This document shows, in pieces, positions 1 through 9,558 of a stretch of 64,000 nucleotides of DNA. The notes under the pieces are model-generated. The model saw nothing but the letters and a program-made list of their open reading frames with translations. It had not been told where the DNA came from and ran no database searches. The DNA is taken from assembly GCF_024346375.1 (NCBI RefSeq), contig NZ_JAGQCV010000005.1, positions 62,001-126,000 on the forward strand, in the 5' to 3' direction. The first letter of the stretch is position 1. Each line of letters begins with the position of its first letter. Position numbers and translations under genes: made by a program. Source of the DNA: Synechococcus sp. ATX 2A4. Lineage in GTDB: Bacteria > Cyanobacteriota > Cyanobacteriia > PCC-6307 > Cyanobiaceae.

Positions 1-270
1 TGCCTGCCCCGTTAGCAACTTGAAACCCACCGCACCGTGGCCGAAGTCCGCCTCCCAGAGACGTTTAGCAAAAGCAAGGGGGTCTGCATCACGCGCGGCG
101 AGCCCGCCGAGGGTCTCAAGGCGCCTGCGGAAGTGCCGGTCGAAGTAAAGCGCTTTTGGGTGGAAGACTTCCCGGTGGCAGAGGATCTGCTGATTTGATC
201 GTAGCAGGCTGCAGAGCCAGTTGCTTCCGGTGCGGGGCTGTCAGGCTATGAAGAAGCGAGTTATGGGCAT
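1..270 (-). pseudogene. PAPS-dependent sulfotransferase (Stf0-like), partial, in-frame UGA at codon 10
   Basis: The minus strand from an ATG at 270 reads MPITRFFIA, then TGA (243-241), then continues in the same frame as QPRTGSNWLCSLLRS, CHREVFHPKALYFD and, near the window edge, FGHGAVGFKLLTGQ. The PRTGSNWL segment matches the 5'-phosphosulfate-binding loop of sulfotransferases (PRSGSTxL type), and the GEVFHP-like and VGFK segments also fit Stf0/NodH-like enzymes that move sulfate from PAPS to a carbohydrate. The gene leaves the window on the left, so its C-terminus is unseen. A single base change (for example TGC, TGG or CGA to TGA) would explain the stop. It lies 388 bases downstream of the ABC exporter and glycosyltransferase genes on the same strand, which suggests sulfation of a surface glycan. 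The family call is firm; whether the stop is real cannot be settled here. Confidence 0.7.
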
Positions 271-658
271 CCTCTTCGCTGCAGGTGGGAGATTTCACGT
301 ATCAAATCCCTGCGTTCAAGCTTGACAGGTTGAAGTGCAACCGGATGCTGCAAGCGGAGGTGCGCGGGAATCGTTGCGGAATGGAGGCAGAGCATCACCG
401 GATAATGCCACTGAGTCTTCTGGCTTCTCCAGCGGAGTAGGTGCTTGCGCTCGAGGTCACCATGTTCGAGCGAGAGCACCAACAACCCCGGATTGCGGCT
501 CCCGCCTCGTCATGCGCCAGGCCGCCGTCGCAGTGGAGCCGATCAGGTAAGTCGTTTTCCTGGAACGGCAGCACCGCCCCTCTTCAGGCCCCTCCGCGAT
601 GACGGCAGGGATGCCTCAGGAGCCGTCTGAGTTCGTCTCAGGTGGTCGGCCTCCCCGG
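271..658. other. Intergenic stretch with no supported gene
   Basis: This gap separates the sulfotransferase start from the ABC exporter stop. Short open frames occur on both strands, but none shows a recognisable domain, plausible ribosome site or consistent composition. I see no tRNA, strong hairpin or repeat. Confidence 0.5.
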
Positions 659-2467
659 TCATTCCGCCCGTTGCCCGGCCCGGCTCTGCCGCAGCCAGAG
701 GCGGGCGTAGGCGCCGCCGGCCGCCAGCAGCTGCTGATGGCGCCCCTGTTCCACGATCCGCCCCTGCTCGATCACCACAATCTGATCGGCCTGCACGATC
801 GAACTGAGCCGGTGCGCCACCGTGAGCACCGTGCGTGGCCCCTGGAAGGCGGCCAGCGCCTGCTGGATGCCGTGCTCGCTGTGGCTGTCGAGGGCGCTGG
901 TGGCTTCATCGAGGATCAGCAGCTGCGGGTTGCGCAGCAGGGCGCGCGCCAGTGACAGCCGCTGCCGCTGCCCGCCGCTCAACCGGTAGCCCCGTTCACC
1001 GATGGCGGTGGCGTAGCCGTTGGGGAGTTCATTGATGAAGCCATGGGCGCCGGCGGTGCGGGCGGCCGCTTCGATCGCGGCCTCGCTGCTGCCCGCGCTG
1101 CCGAAGGCGATGTTGTCGCGGATCGAGGCGTTCAGCAGCAACACGTCCTGGCTCACCACGCCCAGCTGCCGCTGCCAGCTGTCGAGATCGAGGCGGCGCA
1201 GGTCAACGTCATCGATCAGCACCCGGCCGCTGCTGGGATCCTGCAGGCCCACCACCAGATCCACCAACGACGACTTGCCCGCCCCGGACGGCCCCACCAG
1301 GGCCACGGTGCTGCCGGCGGGAATCCAGAGGTTGATGCCCTCGAGGCTGGGCTCGGCGCGGCCCTCGAAGCACAGCCCCACCCCCTCAAAGCGCACCCCG
1401 TGCCGCAGGCCCGTGAAGGGGATGCCACCGTGGCGCCGGAAGCTTTTGTCGCCGGTCTGGAGCAGGTCGTCGAGCTGCTCGATCCGGCCACTGTTCTGGG
1501 CCAGATGGTTGAAGTTGGCGGCGGTTCGGATCAGACGCAGATTGAGCCGCTGAAGGGCCAGCACAAAGGTGACCAGCTGGGGAATCACCGTTTCGGTGCT
1601 GGCGCCGAACAGCTGCCAGCTGAGTCCCACGATCAGCAGTGCGGCCACCACGGGCAGCAGGTCACTGACCGGCTCCTGGATGCTCATCAGACGGCTCAGC
1701 TGCCGCATCGGCGCTTCCAGGCTGGCCATCTGAGCCGCCACCTCCCGCCGAGCGCTGCCGGTGGCGGCGCTGCTGTGCAGCAGCCGCAGCACCTGGATGT
1801 CTTCAGTGATGCGGGCCGCCACCTCGCGTCGCCTCGCCTCCAGCACCCTGCTGGCCTGGCCGAGCCTGGGGCGGAGGGTGCGCTGCAGCGCTGCCACCGC
1901 CACACCCAGGCCGAGCGCGACCAGCAGCAGCGCCGGCGACAGCACCGCCAGGATCGCCACGTAGGCCAGCACCAGCGCCAGGTTGGAGCAGATCTGCCCC
2001 AGCTGCTCAATCTCCACCTGCACTGCCTGGGGCGACACCGTGGCCCGGTGCACCAGGTCGCCCACCTTGAAGCGGCTGGCGCAGGCATAGCTCAGGCTCA
2101 GGATGTGGCGATGCAGCTCCGGGGTGATGCAGGCCTGGCAGCGGGCGGCGAAGTAGCCGGCCGTGATCCCGTTCAGGTAGCGGCTGCCACTGGCCAGCAG
2201 CTGCAGCACCAAGGCGGCGCCTAAATACACGAGGAACAGGGTGCCCTGGGGCAGAGCGGCCAGCCCCCACGGGCCGGAAGGGGCAGCGCCGGCCAGCAGG
2301 CCCGCCGCCCGGAAGATCACCGCGAAGCTGCCGAACTCGGCGGCGGCCAGCAGCAGTGTGGTGGCCATGTTCACGGCCAGCAGCCGCCACTGCTGGCGTG
2401 CCGTGGTGCGGATCATGCGGGCCATCGGCGTGGTGGCCACGAACGGAATGCCCACCGCGTGGAGCAT
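659..2467 (-). CDS. ABC transporter, fused permease and ATPase (MsbA/HlyB type)
   Basis: A 602-residue half-transporter that would act as a homodimer exporting a lipid, glycan or peptide across the inner membrane. The first ~340 residues hold the membrane domain with several hydrophobic helices. The ATPase domain follows, with Walker A VGPSGAGKSSL near residue 391, signature LSGGQRQRL near 495 and Walker B LLILDEATSALD just after. The open frame extends far upstream of 2467, but that part is the opposite-frame shadow of the neighbouring glycosyltransferase. The Met at 2467 directly precedes the first membrane segment, so I chose it. It is 8 bases downstream of the GT87-like gene and shares its direction, so it is probably in one operon with the two glycosyltransferases. 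Substrate is unknown; the setting favours a surface polysaccharide or lipid-linked glycan. Confidence 0.9.
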   Translation of the reverse strand: MLHAVGIPFVATTPMARMIRTTARQQWRLLAVNMATTLLLAAAEFGSFAVIFRAAGLLAGAAPSGPWGLAALPQGTLFLVYLGAALVLQLLASGSRYLNGITAGYFAARCQACITPELHRHILSLSYACASRFKVGDLVHRATVSPQAVQVEIEQLGQICSNLALVLAYVAILAVLSPALLLVALGLGVAVAALQRTLRPRLGQASRVLEARRREVAARITEDIQVLRLLHSSAATGSARREVAAQMASLEAPMRQLSRLMSIQEPVSDLLPVVAALLIVGLSWQLFGASTETVIPQLVTFVLALQRLNLRLIRTAANFNHLAQNSGRIEQLDDLLQTGDKSFRRHGGIPFTGLRHGVRFEGVGLCFEGRAEPSLEGINLWIPAGSTVALVGPSGAGKSSLVDLVVGLQDPSSGRVLIDDVDLRRLDLDSWQRQLGVVSQDVLLLNASIRDNIAFGSAGSSEAAIEAAARTAGAHGFINELPNGYATAIGERGYRLSGGQRQRLSLARALLRNPQLLILDEATSALDSHSEHGIQQALAAFQGPRTVLTVAHRLSSIVQADQIVVIEQGRIVEQGRHQQLLAAGGAYARLWLRQSRAGQRAE

Positions 2468-2475
2468 GGCGCGCC

Positions 2476-3624
2476 TCACTGCAGCGCTCCGGCCTCTGGC
2501 TCCGGCGCCTGGAGGGCCAACACCACCCCCACCAGCAGCCACAGCAGCAGCTGGGCCTGCCCGCCCAGCGGCACGCGCTCGATGATCCGTTGCGGGGTCC
2601 ACAGCGAGAGCGCCATGGCCACCGCCAGCAGGCGCCACAGCGGGCGCTGGCGCGTGATCGCCAGCCGCAGCGTCATCAGCAGGGCCGGGAACAACAGGAT
2701 GTTGTCGTAGTTGAGGTGATAGAAGCCCACGGCGCTGGCCGCGGCACACACCGCGGCGGTCTGCAGCGGGTCGTCCGGTTGTTGGCGGCGGCACCACCAC
2801 CACAGGCTCACAGCGGTGGCCGTGAGCCCGGTCACCAGCAGCTGGCTGGCGGCGGCGCTGAGGCCGAGGCTGTCCGCCAGATCCCCCGCTGCCGACCGAC
2901 TGCCGCCGCGGATGAAATCCATCGACTGAGGCCGCGTCCACACCTGCAGATAGTCGAGCGGCGTGACGCCCGTGTGCCAGAACGCCACGGCGCTGAGAGT
3001 GAGCAGCAGGGCGATCCCAACCACAAGGCCGCGCAGCCGCCGCGCCCGCAGGAAGGGCAGGGCGAACGGCAAGGTGATCTGGGGTTTGATCATCGCCAGG
3101 GCCCAGCACAGGCCCGCCGGTATCCGCCGCTGGCGCGCCAGCAGCAGCCACTGGACCGTGATCAGTCCCATGCAGATCAGCGAGAACTGGCCTTGGGCGA
3201 GCGCATTGCTGTTGCCGGAGATGGCGGCACCAGCCAGGGCTCCGAGCACTCCGGCGGCCGCACCTGCTCCCCTCAGCAGCCGCTGGCCCACCCAGCCGAT
3301 TAGGCCCAGGCTCAGCAGGCTCAGCGCCTGGATCACCACACGGCCCTGCAGGGCACCACCCGGGTGAAAAAATGGGGCGAACATCGGCATGGCATAAGGC
3401 GGATAAACGCTGACGGCGGTGATTTCCAGTCCCTTGCGCAGGGCCAGCAGCGGGTGGGGGAACACACCGCTGCGGAAGTAGCCGTATTCGTTCAGCCGCA
3501 GGTACATGTCGCCGCCGGGGGCCAGCCAGGCGAGCAGCAGACCGTTCAGCAGGGTGGCCATGGTCAGCAGCGCCAGCAGCGTCAAGCCCAAGGCCCTCAG
3601 CCAGGGGCGGTTGAGCCCCTTCAT
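2476..3624 (-). CDS. Polytopic membrane glycosyltransferase, GT87 (DUF2029)-like
   Basis: A 382-residue integral membrane protein with about ten hydrophobic segments. An acidic loop after the first helix (PGGDMYLRLNEYGYF) resembles the first periplasmic loop of GT-C enzymes that use polyprenyl-phosphate sugars. Segments such as MIKPQITLPFALPFL also fit the DUF2029/GT87 pattern, where a Lys-Pro-Gln motif is common. It would add a sugar to a lipid-linked glycan on the outer face of the inner membrane. Its ATG overlaps the stop of the upstream GT2 gene by 4 bases, indicating translational coupling. The family assignment is from pattern recognition and could be another GT-C subfamily. Confidence 0.75.
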   Translation of the reverse strand: MKGLNRPWLRALGLTLLALLTMATLLNGLLLAWLAPGGDMYLRLNEYGYFRSGVFPHPLLALRKGLEITAVSVYPPYAMPMFAPFFHPGGALQGRVVIQALSLLSLGLIGWVGQRLLRGAGAAAGVLGALAGAAISGNSNALAQGQFSLICMGLITVQWLLLARQRRIPAGLCWALAMIKPQITLPFALPFLRARRLRGLVVGIALLLTLSAVAFWHTGVTPLDYLQVWTRPQSMDFIRGGSRSAAGDLADSLGLSAAASQLLVTGLTATAVSLWWWCRRQQPDDPLQTAAVCAAASAVGFYHLNYDNILLFPALLMTLRLAITRQRPLWRLLAVAMALSLWTPQRIIERVPLGGQAQLLLWLLVGVVLALQAPEPEAGALQ

Positions 3625-4670
3625 GGGGCCGCAGGCTGCGGGGCCCGCGCCGGCCGCCACCAGTGCTCGACAGCCACCAGCGCAAAGCTGAGCGAGGAAT
3701 AAAAGAAATACAGCAGGTGCAGCGGAATCGCCGCCAGCAGGAACCCAGGCCCCCGCACCCGCAGGCAGAAGCCGTAGAAGCGCCGGTTCAGCCCCAGCAG
3801 CGCCAGCAGGCAGGCCAGGGCGCCCCAACCGGCCGCCGCCGCCCAGGGCAGGGCCACCAGGCAGGCCACCAGCACCAGCGTGAGCAGGCCGCTGAACCGG
3901 GCGGCGGGCGTGAGGTTGAGCCCCACCGGCCCGTGCGGGCGGCGGCGCAGCAGGCGGCTCCACGGCACGGCCCGCTGGCAGATGTCGGTGACCACCATCG
4001 AGCGCAGGCTCCAGTGCTTGTGGTGGGTGCAGAGGATGGTGGGATCGAGCAGCAGCCTGCCGCCCGCCGCCGCCAGGCGCATGCCCAGTTCGATGTCTTC
4101 GATGCTGGGGCGTTCGTAGTGGCGATCGAAGCCGCCGAGGGCCAGGAAGCGGCTGCGGCGCATGGCGCCGCAGCCGGCCCAGAAGGTGCGGGCCCGGCCC
4201 GGATGGCTGGTGTGGGTGTGGTGGTGCAGCAGGTTGCGGAACTGACTCACCAGTCCGGGGGCGGCGGGGCGGTCGTCGTAGCTGCCGAATACGGCATCGA
4301 GCTGGGGGTCGCCCTCGAAGTGCCGGCGGATGCGGCCTAGGGCGTCGGGGTGCAGCTCCACATCGGCGTCCACGAACACCAGGATGTCGCCTGCGGCGCT
4401 TTCGGCCGCCAGGTTGCGGGCCACCGCCGGCCCGGAGCGGTGACCGGTGGCCAGCAGCTGTGCCCGCGATTGGGCCAGCCAGGCCGGCACTGCGGGCGGC
4501 ACGCCGTCGAACACCACCAGGAAGCTGTCGATCTGGCCCTCGGGCGAATCAAGCATCTCCAGCACGCGTTGGGCGCAGTCCACGAAGAATCCGTCCCAGG
4601 CGATCGTGGGCATCACCACCGAGCAGGTGAGCCTGCTGCCCACGGCAGCGTGGCGCTGGCCGGATGTCAT
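3621..4670 (-). CDS. Family 2 glycosyltransferase with C-terminal membrane helices
   Basis: A 349-residue GT-A fold enzyme that would transfer a sugar from a nucleotide donor. The N-terminal strand [10 protein letters not shown] is followed by the donor/metal-binding motif [11 protein letters not shown] (DxD type), an acceptor-site segment [20 protein letters not shown] with the typical ED, and a C-terminal hydrophobic region of 2-3 helices (about residues 255-335). The stop overlaps the next gene by 4 bases, and the start overlaps the stop of the upstream FAD enzyme gene by 4 bases (4667-4670). The three genes are therefore tightly coupled. Acceptor and sugar cannot be read from the sequence. 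Confidence 0.9.
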   Translation of the reverse strand: MTSGQRHAAVGSRLTCSVVMPTIAWDGFFVDCAQRVLEMLDSPEGQIDSFLVVFDGVPPAVPAWLAQSRAQLLATGHRSGPAVARNLAAESAAGDILVFVDADVELHPDALGRIRRHFEGDPQLDAVFGSYDDRPAAPGLVSQFRNLLHHHTHTSHPGRARTFWAGCGAMRRSRFLALGGFDRHYERPSIEDIELGMRLAAAGGRLLLDPTILCTHHKHWSLRSMVVTDICQRAVPWSRLLRRRPHGPVGLNLTPAARFSGLLTLVLVACLVALPWAAAAGWGALACLLALLGLNRRFYGFCLRVRGPGFLLAAIPLHLLYFFYSSLSFALVAVEHWWRPARAPQPAAP

Positions 4671-6220
4671 GGCGTGGCCTCGTCTGTGACCTTGCCTGTG
4701 GCCTCGATGTACTCGGCATCCTGGTTCACATTCCAGGCGTCATAGATCGGCTGATCGTTGAGAATGTTCTTGGCGGCCAGCATGGCCGTCATCATGGAAT
4801 GGTCTTGGTTGTTGTATTTGTGCATGCCGTTTCTGCCCACCACCTGCAAGCCTTCGCCGGCGCTGGTCAGGGCTGCCCGAATCGATTGGATGTGGGTTTT
4901 GTAGGTGTCGTCGTAGATGGGATAGGCCTTGGGTTGGCGCACCACGGCGCCATTCACGATCGCTTCGTTGCCGGCCAGCCCCAGGGTCACCAGTTCACGG
5001 GCCGCCAGCGCGATGAGGTCGTCGTCGGCCATGGCCCAGAGGTCATCACCCTCGAAGCAGAAGTATTCCAGACCCAGGCAAGTGATGGTGGGATCAGGCA
5101 CCATCTCCGGTGACCAATTGGCAAAGTTCTGAATTCTCCCGGCCCGGATGTCTGGGTCATGGATATAGATCCAGTGATCGGGAAAGGCCGTGCTGGATTT
5201 GAGCATGACGGCCACGGTGATGAAGTCGCGGTATTTCAGGGCGGCGGCGGCCGCCAGTGCCTCCGGCGGCAGGCTCGGGCGAATAGAGCGCACCAGCCAG
5301 CTGAGCGGCGCCGAGCAGATGATCTGGTCGTAGGTCCTGGTGCCGGCTTCCAGGCCCGCCCCACCCAGCCCCGGACCTTCCACCTCCAGTTGCCAGCCCG
5401 CCAACTTCTGCCCCTGCGCCGCCCCGTTCGCTGCCCTGTCCGCCCTTCCATCCACCGTCTCGTCGGCCGCACCATCCATTCGGGTGAGCTGCGTGACCCG
5501 GGCGCCGAGGGTGACCTGCCCGCCCAGCGCGCGCACACGTTCCGCCGTGGCTTCCCACATCATTCCGGGCCCGAGCCTTGGGTAACGGAAAGAGCCAATC
5601 AGCGATTTGATCACCTTGGAACGATCGCTGCCGGCCTCGGTGGCGGGGGGAGACCAGAAGGCCGCCAGGGCGGCCCGGGTGAGCGACAGCCCCTTGATGC
5701 GCTGGGCGGCCCAATCTGCAGCGATCTCGCTGCAGGGCACTCCCCAGACCTTTTCCGTATAGGACTTGAAAAACTTGGCGTAGAGCCGATAGCCGAATTT
5801 GTTGGTGACCCACTCTTCCAGGTTGGCGGGTTGGTGGGTTGGAAACAGTTTTTTAGTGAGGTAGGAGACTACGCTCAGCAAGGATTCCCGCTTGCCTAGA
5901 TTTCTCACAACCTCGCTGGCTTCAAGAGGATAGTTATAGAATTTTCCGTCGTAGAAAATTCTCGACAAGCGATCTCGGGTGAGCATGTCGTCGCCCAGGA
6001 TTTCGCTCCAGAACGCTTCCACCTCGCCTGATTTGGAGAAGAAGCGATGGCCGCCGATATCGAAGCGAAATCCTTTGTGCACCACCGTTCGTGAGATGCC
6101 GCCCACATAGGTGAGATCGGCTTCCCACACATCCACCCTGCATCCCTGCTTGGCCAGCAGATAGGCAGCTGTTAGGCCTGCGGGACCTGCACCGATGATG
6201 CCGACAGAAGGACGCCGCAA
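4667..6220 (-). CDS. FAD-dependent oxidoreductase, UDP-galactopyranose mutase-like
   Basis: A 517-residue flavoprotein. The N-terminus has a Rossmann FAD-binding motif ([17 protein letters not shown], residues 7-23) and a second motif [16 protein letters not shown], both typical of UDP-galactopyranose mutases and related COG1232 amine-oxidase-fold proteins. Tyr/Trp-rich segments ([15 protein letters not shown]) resemble the Glf active-site region. Near residues 250-280 there is a low-complexity insert rich in Ala, Asp and Gly. It is the first gene of the minus-strand glycan cluster and may supply a furanose sugar or modify a lipid-linked sugar. It could equally be a related desaturase-like flavoenzyme, so I leave the symbol blank. 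Confidence 0.75.
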   Translation of the reverse strand: MRRPSVGIIGAGPAGLTAAYLLAKQGCRVDVWEADLTYVGGISRTVVHKGFRFDIGGHRFFSKSGEVEAFWSEILGDDMLTRDRLSRIFYDGKFYNYPLEASEVVRNLGKRESLLSVVSYLTKKLFPTHQPANLEEWVTNKFGYRLYAKFFKSYTEKVWGVPCSEIAADWAAQRIKGLSLTRAALAAFWSPPATEAGSDRSKVIKSLIGSFRYPRLGPGMMWEATAERVRALGGQVTLGARVTQLTRMDGAADETVDGRADRAANGAAQGQKLAGWQLEVEGPGLGGAGLEAGTRTYDQIICSAPLSWLVRSIRPSLPPEALAAAAALKYRDFITVAVMLKSSTAFPDHWIYIHDPDIRAGRIQNFANWSPEMVPDPTITCLGLEYFCFEGDDLWAMADDDLIALAARELVTLGLAGNEAIVNGAVVRQPKAYPIYDDTYKTHIQSIRAALTSAGEGLQVVGRNGMHKYNNQDHSMMTAMLAAKNILNDQPIYDAWNVNQDAEYIEATGKVTDEATP

Positions 6221-6629
6221 CTGTTGAAGGCTCTCGTTATGTGATGAGCGTTAGCCAGCGGCCGGAAGGATGGCCCGGAGAGCGCTGATCGACCGCAGAG
6301 GAGTGATGTGAGCCGGGCTCACTTGCTCCGCAGCGATGGCTGAGGCGTACCTTACAGGATCTTCCTGGGAGGCTTCCATTACAGGCTCCGACCAGTTGCT
6401 CGGCGTTGCGATCTCGGCGCCGTCTGTCATCGACGCAGCTGCATGAGCCTGCCTGCGCATGGCTTCATCACGCTACGCCGTGGTGGCACCGAGTCACAAG
6501 GGGACGTCATGGCCACGACATCTCGAGCTTGAACTTATAGCAACTGCAAGAAAAGCCTGCTGCCGCTGCAGTTGCAGTTGCAGTTCGGGATCCACCAGTC
6601 GCTCCGTCGCCACAATCTCCTGCTCTTCC
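6221..6629. other. Intergenic stretch; short (GCAGTT)n tract, no supported gene
   Basis: Nothing here looks like a conserved gene. A 69-codon minus-strand frame (6251-6460) has no recognisable domain. At about 6567-6585 there are three tandem copies of the hexamer GCAGTT, and the same sequence can pair with CAACTGC at 6541-6547. This may form a weak hairpin downstream of the MscS gene, but there is no T-tract. Confidence 0.4.
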
Positions 6630-8159
6630 TCAAGTGCGGCCCGCGGGCCCCTGGCCATCCCCGGCTTCTGGGCGCTCGGCGCTGAAACTCAGCGTGGTGA
6701 ACAGCTGCTGCATGGCCCTCAGCAGCTGGTTCTGCTGCGCCAGCCGGTTCGCCAGCGCCATCCCTTCCAGCTCGGCCCGGCGATCGCTCACCAGCTTCGC
6801 CAGCCGTTCCATCAGTTCCGGGTTGTCCTGCAGCAGCGGCGCGATGTGTTCGCGGTTCACCTCCAGCAACAGGCATTCCTCTGTGGCCTGCACGGAGGCG
6901 CTGCGGGTGCTGTCCGCCAGCATCGCCATTTCCCCGAACAGATCTCCCGCCTGCAGGCTGGCCACGTGGATCGGCGCGGCTCCGGCGTTGCGCTTCAGCA
7001 CATCGACGCTTCCCTTCACCACCTGATACAGCGCCCCGCCTCGATCTCCCTCCCGCACGATCATTTCCCCTGCGGCGAAACGCACGCAGCGGGTGTTGCC
7101 GGCCAGGCGATCGAGTTCCGCTCCTTCCAATTCTTTGAACAGAGGATTGAGAGCCAGTAATAACCTGCGCTCCGTTCCGGCGCTGTTGCCCGTCTGGTTC
7201 GCCTTCACCTGAGGAGCTCGTCGCCGCAATTCCCGCACGGGATAGGGAATGCTCTGGCCTGCGCGTTCCAGCCGATACCAGATCTGTTCGAGCAGATCGC
7301 TCCGGAGCGAGAGCTGATCGGCCAGTCCGCCGGGAGCCTGAAACACCATGATCTCGTGGAGAATCGTGCTGTCGGCGAACTCTTTCACCCACACAATCGG
7401 TTCTGGCTCTGCCAACACGCGCGGATGCTGACGCACGCTCTCCAGCAGCAACTGCTTGGCCTGGGTGGTGGGGAAGGCGTAATCAAGGCCGATGCTGAAG
7501 CGGTTCCCCATCGAACCGAAGGCGCCCAGGTTGCGCACCACCTCGGAGGTGATCTTGGTGTTGGGAATGATCAGCAGCGTGCCGGTGAGATCCCGCAGGC
7601 AGGTATCCCGCCAGTTGATCGCCACGATCACCCCGGCGTTGCCATCTTCCAGCCACATGAAATCTCCCTGCCGGAAATGCTCATCAAGCTGTAATTCCAG
7701 GCCCGCAAACAGATCCTTGAGCGGTTCCTGGGCGGCCAGGCCGATCATGGCGGTGAGCACGGCCGAGGTGGTCACCAGGCCGAGCAGATCGAAACGGGCC
7801 AGTTCCTTGAACACCACCACGGTGGCGACCGTGCCGCTGGCCAGCATCAGCAACTGCAGCAGGATTTCAGGTGGGCGCTGCCACAGTTTCAGGGCCGCTG
7901 GCAGCTCCAGGCCCACCCACAGGCAGAGCCTGATGGCGGCATAGATCAGCGCCAGCTCATCAAGCAGGGCGAACCAGGGCCGGTACCCCAGCGGCAGCAC
8001 CAGGGGCGACAGCGAGTGACTGATCGCCCACACCACCGTGGCGACCACCGGCAGCTGCAGCGGGAAGGGGGGCCAGCGCCCCACCCGGCAGAGATTGCGG
8101 ACCAACAGCAGCAGGGCCAGGGTGCTGAGGGCGATCAGCCACACCTGCAGCAGATGCAT
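6630..8159 (-). CDS. MscS-family mechanosensitive channel with C-terminal cyclic-nucleotide-binding domain
   Basis: A 509-residue inner-membrane protein. Residues 1-130 carry four or so hydrophobic helices. The pore and MscS beta domain follow at about 130-205 (GLAAQEPLKDLFAGLELQLD, then DFMWLEDGNAGVIVAINWR). The C-terminus has a CAP-type cyclic-nucleotide domain at roughly 345-460 with an intact phosphate-binding cassette FGEMAMLADSTRSA near 405-420, including the ligand Arg. It probably gates ion or osmolyte flux in response to membrane tension and cAMP or cGMP. It stands alone, divergent from the SIMPL gene. An adenylate cyclase gene lies 7 kb away (split by a stop). Domain call is firm; ligand identity is inference. 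Confidence 0.92.
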   Translation of the reverse strand: MHLLQVWLIALSTLALLLLVRNLCRVGRWPPFPLQLPVVATVVWAISHSLSPLVLPLGYRPWFALLDELALIYAAIRLCLWVGLELPAALKLWQRPPEILLQLLMLASGTVATVVVFKELARFDLLGLVTTSAVLTAMIGLAAQEPLKDLFAGLELQLDEHFRQGDFMWLEDGNAGVIVAINWRDTCLRDLTGTLLIIPNTKITSEVVRNLGAFGSMGNRFSIGLDYAFPTTQAKQLLLESVRQHPRVLAEPEPIVWVKEFADSTILHEIMVFQAPGGLADQLSLRSDLLEQIWYRLERAGQSIPYPVRELRRRAPQVKANQTGNSAGTERRLLLALNPLFKELEGAELDRLAGNTRCVRFAAGEMIVREGDRGGALYQVVKGSVDVLKRNAGAAPIHVASLQAGDLFGEMAMLADSTRSASVQATEECLLLEVNREHIAPLLQDNPELMERLAKLVSDRRAELEGMALANRLAQQNQLLRAMQQLFTTLSFSAERPEAGDGQGPAGRT

Positions 8160-8344
8160 GGTGAGAGAAGGGGCGGTGGCGGAGCGGCCGGCTCCAGGTG
8201 GAACGGACCTGCGGGCAGCACCCTAGGGGTGTTCAGGCGAGGGATCACGAAGGTCTGACCCCATGCGTCTGGAGGCGGCAAACAGCTGTTCAGGCCCCAA
8301 GCTGCACAGGGGCTTGACCGCCCTGCCCCACTGACATCCCTGCG

Positions 8345-9049
8345 ATGCGTCGCGCCTTCTCCGCTCTCACCACCGGTGCCTGCCTGCCGGCCTGCCTGCT
8401 GCTGGCGCTGCCGGCCATGGCGCAATCGCAGCCGCAAGCGCTTCGCTGCGACGGCGCCACGCTGGAGGTGCGGGGCAGCGCCGAGCTGAAGCGGGCCGCC
8501 GATCGGTTGCGCTTCTCCCTGGAGCTGCAGTCAGAAGCGGCCGGCAACGATGCCGCCCTGGCCCAGCTGCAGACACGGCTGGCGGCCGTGCGCACCGCCC
8601 TGCAGGCGTTGCAGGTGAGCGAGCTGGAGGTCACCTCGCCCACCACCTGGTCGCGGCCGGCCACCAAACAGAAGCCGGCGGCGATCCAGGCCCGGCTGCA
8701 GGTGAGTGGCGAACTCGCCCCGGCCCGGCTGCAGGCGCTGATTCGTCAGGTGGGGGGGCTGCCGGGGGTGCAGCTGGCGCCGGTGAGCACCCAGCCATCG
8801 GTGGGCGGCGATGCGGCCGCCCGGCGCCAGTTGCTCAAGGGGGCCTACCAGGACGCCCTCACCCAGGCGCGGGACCTGGCCGACGCGATTGGCCTGCGCA
8901 CGGTCACCCCCTTGAGCGTGGTGCTTGAAGGCGGCATGCGCCCCCTGCTGATGCGAACCGTGGCCAGCGAAAGCGTGGGCTTCGATCCGGCTGAACTGCC
9001 TGGACCCGTGGATCGGCTGGCGCTGCAGGCCACCTTCTGCGCCCGCTGA
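8345..9049 (+). CDS. SIMPL (DUF541) domain exported protein
   Basis: A 234-residue protein with a clear signal peptide (hydrophobic core followed by ALPAMAQS), so it is probably periplasmic or outer-membrane associated. The rest fits the SIMPL/DUF541 family (Oxidative stress defense protein-like): a paired alpha/beta repeat with the typical N-terminal line LEVRGSAELKRAADRLRF and a later segment RQLLKGAYQDALTQARDLAD. The family is implicated in stress defence, with no enzymatic role defined. The start is the first Met before the signal peptide. It is divergent from the MscS gene and 107 bases upstream of the DUF3307 gene. Confidence 0.85.
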   Translation: MRRAFSALTTGACLPACLLLALPAMAQSQPQALRCDGATLEVRGSAELKRAADRLRFSLELQSEAAGNDAALAQLQTRLAAVRTALQALQVSELEVTSPTTWSRPATKQKPAAIQARLQVSGELAPARLQALIRQVGGLPGVQLAPVSTQPSVGGDAAARRQLLKGAYQDALTQARDLADAIGLRTVTPLSVVLEGGMRPLLMRTVASESVGFDPAELPGPVDRLALQATFCAR

Positions 9050-9155
9050 GCGGGTCCGGGGCTGAGCCTGCTGCGTGAGCCATGTTCCACGCCCGGAGGT
9101 CTGGCCGCCTGGTGTGCCGTCATGCTGATTCTCTGTCGGCATCACGGAGCCAGCC

Positions 9156-9524
9156 ATGCTCTCGGGCCTTGTGCACAGCCTCCCGGGTCTGGAGCTGTTC
9201 TTTTTGCTGGCGATGGGGCACTTCGTCGGTGATTTCGCCCTCCAGAGCGATCGCATGGCTGTGGAGAAATGCAGGGGCCGCGATCACACCCTCCCCTGGC
9301 CCTGGTGGCTCACCGCCCACGCCGGCGTCCATGGCTTCCTGGTGGCCCTGCTCACGGGAATCGTGTGGCTGGGTGTGGCCGAATGGGTGCTGCATGCCCT
9401 GATCGACTGGGGAAAATGTGCGGGCTATTACAAGCTCGGCCGCGATCAGATCTTCCACCTGGTCTGCAAAGTGCTGTGGGCGGCCATCGCCGCGCAGACC
9501 GGTGTCAGGCTGGCGCTCTCCTGA
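9156..9524 (+). CDS. DUF3307-family small membrane protein
   Basis: A 122-residue protein with three or four hydrophobic segments. The N-terminal pattern LLAMGHFVGDFALQSDRMA, then HAGVHGFLVAL, and the C-terminal EWVLHALIDWGKC and DQIFHLVCKVLW segments match DUF3307, where His and Asp residues in the helices are conserved. Biochemical function is unknown; a metal-linked membrane role is sometimes proposed from the His/Asp pattern but is not shown. It ends 34 bases before the HD-GYP gene and may be cotranscribed with it. Confidence 0.8.
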   Translation: MLSGLVHSLPGLELFFLLAMGHFVGDFALQSDRMAVEKCRGRDHTLPWPWWLTAHAGVHGFLVALLTGIVWLGVAEWVLHALIDWGKCAGYYKLGRDQIFHLVCKVLWAAIAAQTGVRLALS

Positions 9525-9558
9525 ACCTGCCGCGTCCCTGAGTCGCGCCCCGGAATCG

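Noticed and set aside
241-243. UGA in the sulfotransferase as a selenocysteine codon
   Set aside because: Stf0-type sulfotransferases do not use selenocysteine, I see no selenoprotein genes here, and I could not recognise a downstream SECIS-like hairpin.
659-3685. A single ~1000-residue protein joining the ABC exporter to upstream sequence
   Set aside because: The N-terminal ~400 residues are the out-of-frame translation of the GT87-like gene, rich in Arg, Gly and Pro with no domain; the Met at 2467 starts the real protein.
2476-3963. Longer GT87-like protein from 3963
   Set aside because: The extra 113 residues overlap the GT2 gene in another frame and have shadow-type composition; 3624 gives the 4-base overlap start.
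6251-6460. 69-codon minus-strand frame
   Set aside because: No motif, hydrophobic segment or ribosome-binding site to support it; typical of chance frames in high-GC DNA.
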